Positions 43,899-52,558 of a DNA stretch of 64,000 nt are shown here, piece by piece. Position 1 is the first letter of the stretch. The number at the start of each line of letters is the position of its first letter. The notes beneath the pieces are model-generated. The model ran no database searches, had not been told where the DNA came from, and was given only the letters and a program-made list of their open reading frames with translations. The stretch spans positions 1-64,000 of the forward strand of contig NZ_JBMPIX010000023.1 in the NCBI RefSeq assembly GCF_049341065.1. Direction: 5' to 3'. The translations under genes were made by a program, and so were the position numbers. The DNA comes from Pacificoceanicola sp049341065. Lineage in GTDB: Bacteria; Pseudomonadota; Alphaproteobacteria; Rhodobacterales; Rhodobacteraceae.

Positions 43899-44659
43899 GC
43901 CTCCGGCCCTTTCACATACAGCCCCTTTTGCCGGGCATTCATCCGCGCGGTGTCCATCACAAGACAGATGTCCGTGGTGTTGAAGCTGTGATCGACGAAG
44001 GCACCTTCGCCAACGCAGCCCCCCAGACGCAGGTAGGCCTTGATCAGCGCGGGCACCTCAAGCATGGCCGCGCGGCGGTCCAGCTGGTTCTCGGGGATCA
44101 GGTCCATGCTTTGGAAGTTGCGCGCCCGCACCCGCAGTTCCGGTGGCGCCAGATGGCGATGGTGAAGCAACGACAGGGGCTGCGCCAGCGCCTGCGGATC
44201 GGTGCCATGAAAGCTTGCCACACCAAAAAGAATTTCGATCTTATGGGCCAGCACATAGTCCGCCAGCCCCTGCCAAAGATGGAACATCGCCGGGCCGCCG
44301 CGATACTCAGGGTGCAGACAGGACCGCCCCAATTCGAGCAGCCTGCGCCCGCTCGCCCGCAGTGGTGTCAGGTCGTATTCGTCTTCGGAATAGAACTGCC
44401 CGGCCTCGCGGGCCTGATCGTCGCGCAGCAGTCGGTAGACTCCGACAACCACATCGCCCCGCGCCACATCCGTCACCAGAAGATGGTCGAAATAGGGATC
44501 AAAGCGATCGCGCTCCAATCCGGCCTTGTGATCGACAAGCGCCCCGTCGCCGCCAAGTTCCCTGACGAACACCTCATAGCGCAGACGCTGCGCTGCAAGG
44601 ACGTCGTCTTGTGTCCGGGCAAGCCTTACCGAAAAGGCCTGCTGGGGTGCTGCCGTCAT
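43895..44659 (-). CDS. olsB: L-ornithine N-alpha-acyltransferase (OlsB)
   Basis: The 254-aa GNAT-type enzyme makes lyso-ornithine lipid by acylating ornithine from 3-hydroxyacyl-ACP. Recognisable family sequence runs through RLRYEVFVRELGGDG, ERDRFDPYFDHLLV, VGVYRLLRDDQAREAGQFYSEDEYDL, LELGRSCLHPEYRGG, GVASFHGTDPQ and a C-terminal GEGAFVDHSFNTTDICLVMDT segment. This length and ending match OlsB. It precedes olsA with a 4-bp overlap, so both enzymes of the ornithine-lipid pathway are encoded together. Such lipids replace phospholipids under phosphate limitation in Roseobacters. Confidence 0.92.
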   Translation of the reverse strand: MTAAPQQAFSVRLARTQDDVLAAQRLRYEVFVRELGGDGALVDHKAGLERDRFDPYFDHLLVTDVARGDVVVGVYRLLRDDQAREAGQFYSEDEYDLTPLRASGRRLLELGRSCLHPEYRGGPAMFHLWQGLADYVLAHKIEILFGVASFHGTDPQALAQPLSLLHHRHLAPPELRVRARNFQSMDLIPENQLDRRAAMLEVPALIKAYLRLGGCVGEGAFVDHSFNTTDICLVMDTARMNARQKGLYVKGPEA

Positions 44660-44791
44660 GGATGATCCCTGCCCTGTCCTGATCCGCTTCTATTCAGACA
44701 ACAGAAAAACCGCAATGCCGCCGCGTTTTACGACTCGCCAAACCTTCGAACACTTGAATATTTGAATTAACTTTTCTTAAACTTGCGTATT

Positions 44792-44977
44792 TTATTCCTG
44801 CTCGTAGACTGGAACCAAACCCACACGCCGACCATCGATGACGACTTTGCCTTCTTCGCGGAAATTCACTGTGATACGGCTCCCGATGTTGGACTGTACC
44901 TGACCAACACCCCAGTCGGGCCTGTCAGGATGCGCGACCAGCATTCCAGGTTCGAGAAACGCGTTCAAATCGTCCAT
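44792..44977 (-). CDS. DUF3553 small protein
   Basis: The 61-aa protein (MDDLNAFLEPGMLVAHPDRP...) matches the DUF3553 family, with an ADWGVGQ-like PDWGVGQVQSN segment and an SH3-like beta pattern (RITVNFREEGKVVIDGRRVGLV). AAGGACA lies just before the ATG. It is divergent from chpT, with only 27 bp between the two starts. Function unknown; the family often lies beside chpT, from memory. Confidence 0.85.
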   Translation of the reverse strand: MDDLNAFLEPGMLVAHPDRPDWGVGQVQSNIGSRITVNFREEGKVVIDGRRVGLVPVYEQE

Positions 44978-45004
44978 TGGCTGTCCTTTTTGCCGGAGCT
45001 TACA

Positions 45005-45610
45005 ATGCCTAAAGATAGTGCCACTCTCGCCGCCTTGGTAGGGTCGCGCCTGTGCCATGACCTGATTAGCCCAGTCGGGGCGATCCAGAACGGGTTGGAA
45101 CTGCTGGATCTGTCCGGCATCAGCAGCGATTTGCCCGAGATGGAGCTGATCCGCGACAGTTGTGCCAATGCCGCCGCGCGAATCCGCTTTTTCCGCGTCG
45201 CCTTTGGCAGTGCTGGCGCTGCGCAGATGATGGGCCGCCGCGAGGTTGTGTCCGTCCTGAGCGATCTGACAAAATCCGCGCGGGTCAAGGCAGATTGGCG
45301 CCCGGAACTCGATATGCTGCGAACCGATGTTCAATTGGCCTTTCTGGTCTATCTGTGCTGCGAATCCGCCCTGCCGCAAGGCGGCTCGGTCCGCTTCGAA
45401 AAAAGCGAGGCCGGCTGGTCGATTGGCGCCAAAGGGCCGCGGCTGAACATCAATCAACCGCTCTGGGCCCATCTCGAAGGCGGTCCTGGCCCGGAAGAGA
45501 TCACTGCCGACAAAGTCCAATTCGCGATGCTGGCGCTGGTTGCAGATGAACGCGGCCGCAAGATCCGTGTTCACAAGGGCAGCGATAGCCTGCGGATCGA
45601 AATCCCCTGA
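45005..45610 (+). CDS. chpT: Histidine phosphotransferase ChpT
   Basis: ChpT relays phosphate from CckA to CtrA and CpdR, controlling motility, gene transfer agents and cell-cycle traits in alphaproteobacteria. The 201-aa protein has the phospho-accepting His18 in SRLCHDLISPVGAIQNGLELL, and a histidine-kinase-like C-terminal half lacking ATP-binding. The ATG at 45005 follows GGAG 7 nt upstream. Longer in-frame extensions only read the antisense of the divergent DUF3553 gene. It is followed by a strong terminator. Confidence 0.93.
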   Translation: MPKDSATLAALVGSRLCHDLISPVGAIQNGLELLDLSGISSDLPEMELIRDSCANAAARIRFFRVAFGSAGAAQMMGRREVVSVLSDLTKSARVKADWRPELDMLRTDVQLAFLVYLCCESALPQGGSVRFEKSEAGWSIGAKGPRLNINQPLWAHLEGGPGPEEITADKVQFAMLALVADERGRKIRVHKGSDSLRIEIP

Positions 45611-45628
45611 GCGTGATGCAAGTGCATG

Positions 45629-45669
45629 AAAAAAGGCGGCAGATCCGGTGGGATCAGGCCGCCTTTTTT
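45629..45669. terminator. Terminator between chpT and proA
   Basis: AAAAAAGGCGGC pairs with GCCGCCTTTTTT (45658-45669) around a 17-nt loop. U runs are present on both strands, so it can end chpT and the convergent proA transcript. Confidence 0.88.
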
Positions 45670-45682
45670 GATGTGCATTCGC

Positions 45683-46948
45683 TTAGCTGCGCACGGTGCC
45701 GTCGCCGGTCACCAGATACTTGAAGCTGGTCAGTTGCGCCGCACCCACCGGGCCGCGCGCGTGCATCTTTCCGGTGGCGATGCCAATCTCGGCGCCCATG
45801 CCGAATTCACCGCCGTCCGCAAACTGGGTTGAGGCATTCCGCATCAGGATGGCGCTATCGATCCGTTGGAAGAACCGATCGGCGGCGGCGTCATCCTCGG
45901 TGATGATGCATTCGGTGTGGCTGGAGCTGTATTTGTTGATATGAGCGATGGCGGCTTCGAGATCCTCGACCACGCGGGCGGCGATAATCATGTCCAGATA
46001 TTCACACCCCCAATCGCTGTCCTGCGCCGCCGTCACCCCCTGAATGCCCAGAAGCGTTTCGTCGCCGCGCACTTCGACTCCGGCTTCGAGCAACGCCTTG
46101 ATCAGCCCCTGCCCGATGGTATCCAGCACATCGCGGTGGATCAGCAGGCATTCAGCGGCGCCGCAGATTCCGGTGCGGCGGGTCTTGGCGTTCATCACCA
46201 CGCGCAGCGCCTTGACCGGATCGGCGTCCTTGTCGATGTAGATGTGCACGATGCCTTCGAGATGGGCAAAGACCGGCACGCGGGCCTCGCGCTGGACAAG
46301 CCCGACAAGGCCCTTGCCACCGCGCGGCACGATCACATCGATAAAATTGGTCATGGTCAGCATTTCGCTGACCGCGGCGCGGTCGCGGGTCGGGACCAGC
46401 TGGATCGCGTCTTCGGGCAGACCGGCCGCCTTGAGCCCCTGCACCAGACAGGCGTGGATGGCGCTGGAGCTGTGGAAACTTTCCGAGCCGCCACGCAGGA
46501 TCACCGCATTCCCAGCCTTCAGGCACAGTGCGCCCGCATCCGCCGTAACGTTGGGGCGGCTTTCATAGATCACGCCGACCACGCCCAAAGGTGTGCGCAC
46601 CCGTTTGATGTGCAGACCGGTCGGGCGGTCCCATTCCTCAAGCACGGCACCAACCGGATCGTCCTGCGCCGCAACGGCGCGCAAGCCATCCACAATGCCT
46701 TGAATGCGCGGCTCGTCCAGCATCAGCCGGTCCATCATCGCATCAGACAGGCCCTTTTCCCGGCCAAAATCAAGATCCTTGGCATTGGCGGCGATAATCT
46801 CGGCCCGCGCAGCCCAGACCGCATCGGCGGCGGCCTCAAGCGCCTTTTGCTTGGCGGCCGATGGGGCAAAAGCCAGCTCGGACGCGGCGGTTTTGGCGCG
46901 CGCACCGATCTCGGACATGAGGGCGGGGATGTCAGTGATATCCTTCAT
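45683..46948 (-). CDS. proA: Gamma-glutamyl phosphate reductase
   Basis: ProA reduces gamma-glutamyl phosphate to glutamate semialdehyde, second step of proline synthesis. The 421-aa aldehyde-dehydrogenase-fold enzyme has VIYESRPNVTADAGALCLKAGNAVILRGG, KTRRTGICGAAECL with the catalytic Cys, and the ending GPVGAAQLTSFKYLVTGDGTVR. It lies 76 bp downstream of proB on the same strand and is the last gene of the obgE-proB-proA set. Confidence 0.97.
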   Translation of the reverse strand: MKDITDIPALMSEIGARAKTAASELAFAPSAAKQKALEAAADAVWAARAEIIAANAKDLDFGREKGLSDAMMDRLMLDEPRIQGIVDGLRAVAAQDDPVGAVLEEWDRPTGLHIKRVRTPLGVVGVIYESRPNVTADAGALCLKAGNAVILRGGSESFHSSSAIHACLVQGLKAAGLPEDAIQLVPTRDRAAVSEMLTMTNFIDVIVPRGGKGLVGLVQREARVPVFAHLEGIVHIYIDKDADPVKALRVVMNAKTRRTGICGAAECLLIHRDVLDTIGQGLIKALLEAGVEVRGDETLLGIQGVTAAQDSDWGCEYLDMIIAARVVEDLEAAIAHINKYSSSHTECIITEDDAAADRFFQRIDSAILMRNASTQFADGGEFGMGAEIGIATGKMHARGPVGAAQLTSFKYLVTGDGTVRS

Positions 46949-47024
46949 GGTGTCTCCGTCTGGCTGTTGTTGGTTGTCGTGCAGTTATGAAAAGAAGTCG
47001 CGTGTTGGTCAAAAGATTTGCCGA

Positions 47025-48131
47025 TCACAGGGCCATGTCGTCGCGGTGGATCAGAACCGCGCGGCCCGGATACCCGAGGATTTCCTCGATTTCGGCGCTG
47101 TGATGGCCCGCAATGGCGCGGGCTTCGTCATGGGTGTAGCGGGTCAACCCCTGACCCAGGCTGCGCCCGTCGGTCACCCGGATGGTTACCGGATCGCCGC
47201 GGCCAAAGCGGCCTTCGACGCCGCGCAATCCTGCGGGCAACAGTGATTTTCCGCTGCTCAGCGCCTTTGCCGCGCCTTCGTCAACCAGCACCGCGCCCTG
47301 CGGTTTCATCGCGGCAATCCAGCGTTTGCGCGCGGCGTGCGGATCAAGCTGCGGGGTGAACCATGTGGCGGCAGCGCCCGTCGCAAGGCGCTTCAGGGGA
47401 TGGTTTTCAAAGCCATGGGTGATCGCCATGGCGCAGCCAGAGGCGGTGGCGGTCTTGGCGGCCATCAGCTTGGTCTTCATCCCGCCTTTGGACAGGCCCG
47501 ACCCTGCATCGCCCGCCATGGCCTCGATCTGCGGCGTGATCTCGGTCACCACGTCAAAGCGCGTGGCTGTGGGGTCGTCATTCGGGTTTCCAGTATATAG
47601 CCCGTCCACGTCCGAAAGCAGGATCAACACGTCGGCGCCCACGGTGACGGCGATCTGGGCCGCCAACCTGTCGTTGTCGCCATAACGAATTTCGTCCGTG
47701 GCAACCGTGTCGTTCTCATTGACGATCGGCACCGCACCGAACCCCAAAAGCGTTTCCAGCGTGGCGCGCGAGTTCAGATAGCGGCGGCGATCCGCGGTGT
47801 CCTCGAGCGTCACCAGAACCTGCGCGGTGGTCAGGCCATGCGGCGCCAGCACCTCTTCGTAGGCGCGGGCAAGACGGATCTGCCCGACACTGGCCGCGGC
47901 CTGTGACTGTTCCAGCGACAGCGCCGTTGCGGGCAAGCCCAGCACGCCGCGCCCCAGCGCAATCGAGCCGGAGGAGACCAGAACCACGTCAACGCCGCGC
48001 TGTTTCAGCTCAACCACGTCCTCGGCCATGGCGCGCAGCCAATCGGCGCGCAACTGCCCCGTGGCCCGGTCGACCAAAAGCGCCGAGCCGATCTTGATGA
48101 CGATCCGTTTGGCCGAGGTCAGGGAGTCCAT
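47025..48131 (-). CDS. proB: Glutamate 5-kinase
   Basis: ProB phosphorylates glutamate, the committed and feedback-inhibited step of proline synthesis. The 368-aa protein has VIKIGSALLV, VLVSSGSIALGRGVLGLP, VNENDTVATDEIRYGDNDRLAAQIAV and SGLSKGGMKTKLMAAKTATASGCA, followed by a C-terminal PUA domain (residues 275-368). Its start overlaps the end of obgE by 13 bp. Confidence 0.97.
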   Translation of the reverse strand: MDSLTSAKRIVIKIGSALLVDRATGQLRADWLRAMAEDVVELKQRGVDVVLVSSGSIALGRGVLGLPATALSLEQSQAAASVGQIRLARAYEEVLAPHGLTTAQVLVTLEDTADRRRYLNSRATLETLLGFGAVPIVNENDTVATDEIRYGDNDRLAAQIAVTVGADVLILLSDVDGLYTGNPNDDPTATRFDVVTEITPQIEAMAGDAGSGLSKGGMKTKLMAAKTATASGCAMAITHGFENHPLKRLATGAAATWFTPQLDPHAARKRWIAAMKPQGAVLVDEGAAKALSSGKSLLPAGLRGVEGRFGRGDPVTIRVTDGRSLGQGLTRYTHDEARAIAGHHSAEIEEILGYPGRAVLIHRDDMAL

Positions 48132-49165
48132 GTCCCGTCCTCTTCGTCCTCCTGCGCGGCGGGCCTGTCAGCGCGGCGGCGTTCCTCGACGTGCGGCCGC
48201 AGGGCGCGCAGCACCTCGGTCACGCCTTCCTTGGTGGCGCCGGACATCAGCATGACGCCTTCGGCTCCTGCGGCTTCAAGCTCATCCTTGAGAAAGACAC
48301 GCTCTTCTTCGTCCAGCGCGTCGATCTTGTTCAGAACCGTCACGCGCGGCTTGTCTGCAAGACCCGCGCCATAAGCGTCGAGTTCGTCGCAGATGGTCTG
48401 GTAATCCTCGATCAATGTGCCCGAGGTGCCGTCGATCAGGTGCAACAGAACCGCCGAGCGCTCGACATGGCCAAGGAAGATATCGCCAAGGCCACGGCCT
48501 TCGTGCGCGCCTTCGATCAGGCCGGGAATGTCCGCGACCACGAATTCGGTATTGTCCACACCGACGACACCAAGGTTGGGATGCAGCGTGGTAAAGGGAT
48601 AGTCAGCGATCTTGGGCCGCGCATTCGACGTGGCGGCAAGGAAAGTGGATTTGCCCGCGTTGGGCAGCCCTACCAGCCCGACGTCCGCAATCAGTTTGAG
48701 GCGCAGCCAAAGCGTGCGCTCGACCTCTTCCTGACCGGGATTGGCGCGGCGCGGCGCCTGGTTGGTCGAGGTTTTGAAATGCAGGTTGCCCCAGCCGCCG
48801 TTGCCACCCTTGGCCAGCAAGACCCGCTGGCCCAGTTCCGTCATGTCGGCGACAACGGTTTCTTCGTCTTCTTCGAGGATCTCGGTCCCGACGGGCACGC
48901 GCAGCACGATATCGTCGCCATCCTTGCCGGTCCGGTTGCGGCCCATGCCGCCCTGCCCGTTCTTGGCGAACCAATGTTGCTGATAGCGAAAGTCGATCAG
49001 GGTGTTCAGGCCATCCACGGCCTCGACCCAGACATCGCCGCCTTTGCCGCCGTCACCGCCATCCGGGCCACCGTATTCGATGTACTTTTCCCGGCGGAAT
49101 GAGATACAGCCGTTGCCGCCCGCGCCGGAGCGGACATAAACCTTGCAGAGATCGAGGAATTTCAT
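48119..49165 (-). CDS. obgE: GTPase Obg/CgtA
   Basis: ObgE is a ribosome-associated GTPase needed for 50S assembly and growth control. The 348-aa protein has the Gly-rich OBG fold (YVRSGAGGNGCISFRREKYIEYGGPDGGDGGKGGDV), then G1 GLPNAGKST, switch II VADIPGLIEGAHEG and G4 NKID. The C-terminal tail is short and acidic. It is upstream of proB with a 13-bp overlap. Confidence 0.97.
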   Translation of the reverse strand: MKFLDLCKVYVRSGAGGNGCISFRREKYIEYGGPDGGDGGKGGDVWVEAVDGLNTLIDFRYQQHWFAKNGQGGMGRNRTGKDGDDIVLRVPVGTEILEEDEETVVADMTELGQRVLLAKGGNGGWGNLHFKTSTNQAPRRANPGQEEVERTLWLRLKLIADVGLVGLPNAGKSTFLAATSNARPKIADYPFTTLHPNLGVVGVDNTEFVVADIPGLIEGAHEGRGLGDIFLGHVERSAVLLHLIDGTSGTLIEDYQTICDELDAYGAGLADKPRVTVLNKIDALDEEERVFLKDELEAAGAEGVMLMSGATKEGVTEVLRALRPHVEERRRADRPAAQEDEEDGTWTP

Positions 49166-49259
49166 GGGTGTGGTTCCACTTGCGACGTGAGGGGCGGTTT
49201 AGCCGCCTTTCACCCGCGTCACAAGCGGCAGGAAGGGCGGACTGGCGCCCTGCCCCCGA

Positions 49260-49802
49260 TTAAGAGCCAAGGCGGTTGATATAAGTCCAGGTTGGGACCT
49301 TGGCGGCACGCGCGACACAATAGGCCTCGGCGTCGCCAATATATTCGAACCCGCAGTTCACCAGAACCCGGGCCGAGGCCGGGTTGTCCTGAAGAACGCA
49401 GGCAAACATCGTATCGTTCGCCAGCGGATTGGCCGTAACCAGCGCCGTGGCGGCCATCGAGGCCAGCCCGGTGTTCCAGAACGGCGGCCCGACCCAATAG
49501 CTCAGCTCGGATTGCGCGCGATCCATCACCTTGAGGGACATCACCCCCATCAGTTCCGGCCCATCCGCCTTTGTGCCGTCAATCGCCCAGACCATCTCGG
49601 ACCGATTGGGCGCCGTGGCGCGGTTTACAAAGGCCTCGGTAGCACCGGGCGGCAGAGGGTGCGGAATCGCCGCGGTCATGCGCGCCACGCGCTCATCCCC
49701 AGCGTAATGCTCCAAGAGCCCCAGATCCGACCGCCGCAAGGGGCGCAGATCGAAACGCTCGGTCTCGACCGTCGGCTGCTTTTCCATTGCATCAAGGCTC
49801 AT
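49260..49802 (-). CDS. GNAT family N-acetyltransferase (RimJ/RimL-like)
   Basis: The 180-aa protein begins ETERFDLRPLRRSDLGLLEHY, the typical RimJ/RimL entry, with the acetyl-CoA region ALVTANPLANDTMFACVLQDNPASARVLVNCGFEYIG. It acetylates an unknown substrate. The ATG at 49802 follows AGGAGG; the further M at 49823 is less well placed. It lies between rpmA and obgE on the same strand, about 94 bp before obgE, a position I believe is conserved in Roseobacters. Confidence 0.88.
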   Translation of the reverse strand: MSLDAMEKQPTVETERFDLRPLRRSDLGLLEHYAGDERVARMTAAIPHPLPPGATEAFVNRATAPNRSEMVWAIDGTKADGPELMGVMSLKVMDRAQSELSYWVGPPFWNTGLASMAATALVTANPLANDTMFACVLQDNPASARVLVNCGFEYIGDAEAYCVARAAKVPTWTYINRLGS

Positions 49803-49912
49803 CTGCACGCTCCTCCTGTGCATCGACCATACAGATATACGGGTCTTATCAACGTTTAACAGGACACCCTGACAGAGACGTGACGCCGCGTCATGTGCCC
49901 GGAAACGAAGAA

Positions 49913-49943
49913 AGGGACCGGCGGTACCGCCGATCCCCCTTTT
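49913..49943 (-). terminator. Terminator after rpmA
   Basis: A GGCGGTACCGCC palindrome with flanking GGG/CCC gives an imperfect stem with a U-rich trailer (CCCTTTCTT) on the minus strand, 25 nt past the rpmA stop. It separates rplU-rpmA from the GNAT-obgE set. Confidence 0.7.
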
Positions 49944-49967
49944 TGTCTCGAAGACCTTAAGGTCGGC

Positions 49968-50237
49968 TTACTCGGCGGCCTCCGCCACCGGGAGAACCGA
50001 AATAAAGGTGCGGCCCTTGAGGCCCTTGTGGAAGGTTACGGAGCCGTCCACGGTCGCAAAGATCGTGTGATCCTTGCCCATGCCGACGCCGGCGCCTGGC
50101 CAGAACTTGGTGCCGCGCTGACGCACGATGATGTTGCCGGGGATAACCGACTGGCCACCGTACAGCTTGACGCCAAGACGACGCCCTGCGGAGTCGCGAC
50201 CGTTGCGGGAGGAACCGCCTGCTTTTTTATGTGCCAT
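49968..50237 (-). CDS. rpmA: 50S ribosomal protein L27
   Basis: L27 reaches toward the peptidyl-transferase centre. The 89-aa protein has the characteristic MAHKKAGGSSRNGRDSAGRRLGVK start and GNIIVRQRGTKFWPG. It follows rplU by 18 bp. AAGGAG lies upstream of its ATG. Confidence 0.98.
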   Translation of the reverse strand: MAHKKAGGSSRNGRDSAGRRLGVKLYGGQSVIPGNIIVRQRGTKFWPGAGVGMGKDHTIFATVDGSVTFHKGLKGRTFISVLPVAEAAE

Positions 50238-50255
50238 GAGGTACTCTCCTTGAGC

Positions 50256-50843
50256 TTAGGCCAGCGATTTGGCCTGTTCGACCCACTCAGGCTTCACTTT
50301 CGTGGCCTCGAAGGTCTCGGGATCAACAGCGGCAAGCTGGGCGAAGGTGGTAACACCCGCGTCGTTCAGCTTGGCTGCGGCGGCAGGGCCGACACCGGTG
50401 ATCTGGGTCAGATCGTCGGCACCAGCTGCGGGGGCAGCGGCTTTGGCCGGCTTGGCTGCGGGTGCAGCAGCAGCGGCGGCAGGAACCGAACCAGAGCCAA
50501 CAGCGGCTTTGACGCCGGTCTTGTCTGCGCCCGATGCAAGAATCTCGGTGATCTTGATCAGGGTCAGCTTCTGGCGGTGGCCCTTTGTGCGCTGCGAGCC
50601 ATGCTTACGGCGACGCTTGACGAAGTGAATCAGCTTTTCGCCTTTGATCTGGTCAACGACTTCGGCTTGAACGCCCGCGCCAGCAACCAGCGGCGCGCCG
50701 ACAACCACATTGTCGCCACCCAGCATGAGAATTTCGTTGAATTGCACGGTTTCACCCGCGTCTGCGGCCAGCTTTTCCACCCGGAGCGTATCGCCCGACT
50801 GAACTTTGTATTGTTTGCCGCCGGTCTTAAGTACCGCGAACAT
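50256..50843 (-). CDS. rplU: 50S ribosomal protein L21 with C-terminal extension
   Basis: Residues 1-103 are a standard L21 (MFAVLKTGGKQYKV, KRRRKHGSQRTKGHRQKLT), a 23S rRNA-binding protein of the large subunit. Residues 104-142 are an Ala/Pro/Lys linker, and 143-195 form a helix-hairpin-helix-like domain with DDLTQITGVGPAAAAKL. The extension nearly doubles the protein. The ATG at 50843 is fixed by the L21 start. It leads rplU-rpmA. Confidence 0.95.
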   Translation of the reverse strand: MFAVLKTGGKQYKVQSGDTLRVEKLAADAGETVQFNEILMLGGDNVVVGAPLVAGAGVQAEVVDQIKGEKLIHFVKRRRKHGSQRTKGHRQKLTLIKITEILASGADKTGVKAAVGSGSVPAAAAAAPAAKPAKAAAPAAGADDLTQITGVGPAAAAKLNDAGVTTFAQLAAVDPETFEATKVKPEWVEQAKSLA

Positions 50844-50956
50844 GCGCGTCGTCCTTGTTCTGTCGCGTCCTGTGGCCGCCGGGTCCGCCCGGTGTTCGTG
50901 ATCCTGCCCCAGCATGGATCGCCGCAAACTGCGTGCCCCCTTCGGGGCAATCGTTT

Positions 50957-50989
50957 CAAAAAACAAAAGGCGGAGCCGAAGCCCCGTCC
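50957..50989 (-). terminator. Candidate terminator or leader hairpin before rplU
   Basis: Minus-strand GGACGGGGC-TTCG-GCTCCGCC forms a stem with a TTCG loop and one mismatch, followed by TTTTGTTTTTT. It sits about 115 nt upstream of the rplU ATG, where it could end read-through from the RTX gene or attenuate rplU. Confidence 0.55.
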
Positions 50990-51095
50990 TTTGGTGGGCG
51001 CCTTATCCATATTCCAAGCGCGGGTGTCAAGCGCCCTTCCATCGCCCTGCCCCTTGTTTTTCAAGGTGACCGCAGACCATTGGCAGGCCGGAGCG

Positions 51096-51132
51096 AAAAG
51101 AAAAGGCCGGCCCGTGCATTGCCGGACCGGCC
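51096..51132 (-). terminator. Terminator of the RTX gene
   Basis: On the minus strand a 10-bp stem GGCCGGTCCG/CGGGCCGGCC (one U-G) with an 8-nt loop is followed by TTTTCTTTT, starting 21 nt after the RTX stop codon. Confidence 0.85.
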
Positions 51133-51153
51133 TCCAGACGTTTTGCCTGCAAA

Positions 51154-52281
51154 TCAGATAAAGAGGAAATCCTCTTCGCTGAAATCATCCGCGGCCACGC
51201 CATCAAGGCTCGCCAGTTCTTCGTCGTCAAAGCTGATGTGCACCACGCCGTCGTCATCCGAGGTGATCATCAGATCTTCGTAGGTCAGCCCGCTGTCGAC
51301 CAGGTCGATCACGTCCGTGCCATCTTCAAAGCCGACGATCTGGTCGGACGAGCCATCCTTGGCCAGCACATAGGTGTCCGCGCCAGCGCCACCCTCGAGT
51401 ACATCAGCGCCTTCGCCGCCGTTCAGGGTGTCGTCGCCATCGTCACCATAAAGCAAGTCCTCGCCAAGGCCGCCGCCGATCTCGTCGTCGCCCGCGCCGC
51501 CATACAGCGTGTCGTCATCTTCCTGACCGTCCATGGTGTCATTGCCGTCACCTCCGGACATCTCGTCCATGCCGGTGCCGCCGGTCATCGAGTCGTTGCC
51601 CGTGCCGCCGTCCATGGTGTCGTTGCCTTCCCAGCCCATCAGGGTGTCGTCGTCTTCGTTGCCCTCGACCAGATCGTCGCCATAGCCGCCCTGGACAAGG
51701 TCATTGCCGGTGCCGCCATAAAGCTCATCGCCCTGATCACCGCCGTTCAGGGTATCGTCGCCCTGCTCACCGTAGAGCGTGTCACTGCCGATATCGCCAT
51801 AGACTTCGTCCGCGTCATCGCCGCCGACCAGCTGATCGTCGCCCGCGCCGCCGTAAACGGTGTCAAAGCCTTCGCCCGCCTTCAGCGTGTCATTGCCGTC
51901 ACCACCATCAAGGATTTCACTGTCCGAGGTGCCCTCGATGTAGTCGTCAAGGTTGGCAACCGTGTCTTCGCCCGTGCCGACGGTGTCTTCGCCGCCGCTG
52001 GTGACGGTATCTTCGCCCTCATCCGTCGTCTCATCGTCGGCGCTGTCGTCGCTCCAGCTGTAGCAGCTCTTGCCGCCCCAGTCGTAGCTGCCCCAGTTGG
52101 AATAGCTTCCCCAGCTGTCCCACGATGAACTGCCCCATTTGCAGCTCGAATAACCGCCCCAACCAGAATAGGAGCCGCCCCAGGACCCACCCCAGCCGGA
52201 ATAGGATCCCCCCCAGCCGGAATACGAATAATTGCTGCTATAGCTGCAGCTTCCCCAAGATGAGTAGGAATAATAACTCAC
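51154..52281 (-). CDS. RTX calcium-binding protein with Tyr/Ser/Trp/Gly-rich N-terminus
   Basis: The 375-aa protein starts at a GTG (GAGGGA ribosome binding site, 7 nt). Residues 1-78 are low complexity, made of YS, SGWGG and SWG-type repeats with Cys12, Cys47 and Cys73. An acidic linker follows (78-122, TDEGED, TVGTGEDT). Residues about 126-306 contain roughly 20 tandem RTX nonapeptides of the GGxGxDxLx type that bind calcium, then a short C-terminal domain with an SFDDEELASLDGV segment. No signal peptide is seen, as expected for type I secretion, but no secretion genes are in the window. A terminator follows. Confidence 0.85.
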   Translation of the reverse strand: MSYYSYSSWGSCSYSSNYSYSGWGGSYSGWGGSWGGSYSGWGGYSSCKWGSSSWDSWGSYSNWGSYDWGGKSCYSWSDDSADDETTDEGEDTVTSGGEDTVGTGEDTVANLDDYIEGTSDSEILDGGDGNDTLKAGEGFDTVYGGAGDDQLVGGDDADEVYGDIGSDTLYGEQGDDTLNGGDQGDELYGGTGNDLVQGGYGDDLVEGNEDDDTLMGWEGNDTMDGGTGNDSMTGGTGMDEMSGGDGNDTMDGQEDDDTLYGGAGDDEIGGGLGEDLLYGDDGDDTLNGGEGADVLEGGAGADTYVLAKDGSSDQIVGFEDGTDVIDLVDSGLTYEDLMITSDDDGVVHISFDDEELASLDGVAADDFSEEDFLFI

Positions 52282-52558
52282 GGAACGGTCCCTCGTTCTT
52301 TGACATCGAAACAAACACGCGCTGCCACACCCACCATTCGCAGCGACGCCATGCCATACATCCGCCGCATTCGCGGGGATTTTGCAAGGATTTCGACATA
52401 TTAGAGGCAAGATCGCCGTAATTGACGGACAGCCCCCCGGTGATTATCCCGAGGACCGGAAACCAAAACGTCCGTTTCCAGAAACTGTTTCCAAGAGGAA
52501 ATGAAGGCAGGATATCAGGCGAATCAAAATTGCCACGCGATCCGTCAAACGGCGAGTA

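Noticed and set aside
51400..51900. Tandem repeats considered as a CRISPR array or satellite DNA
   Set aside because: The repeats are 27-base codons of RTX nonapeptides in a continuous frame, without spacers.
51238..52128. 296-aa frame antisense to the RTX gene
   Set aside because: It only mirrors the RTX repeats; its Val/Ala/Ile-rich repeats arise from the complementary codons.
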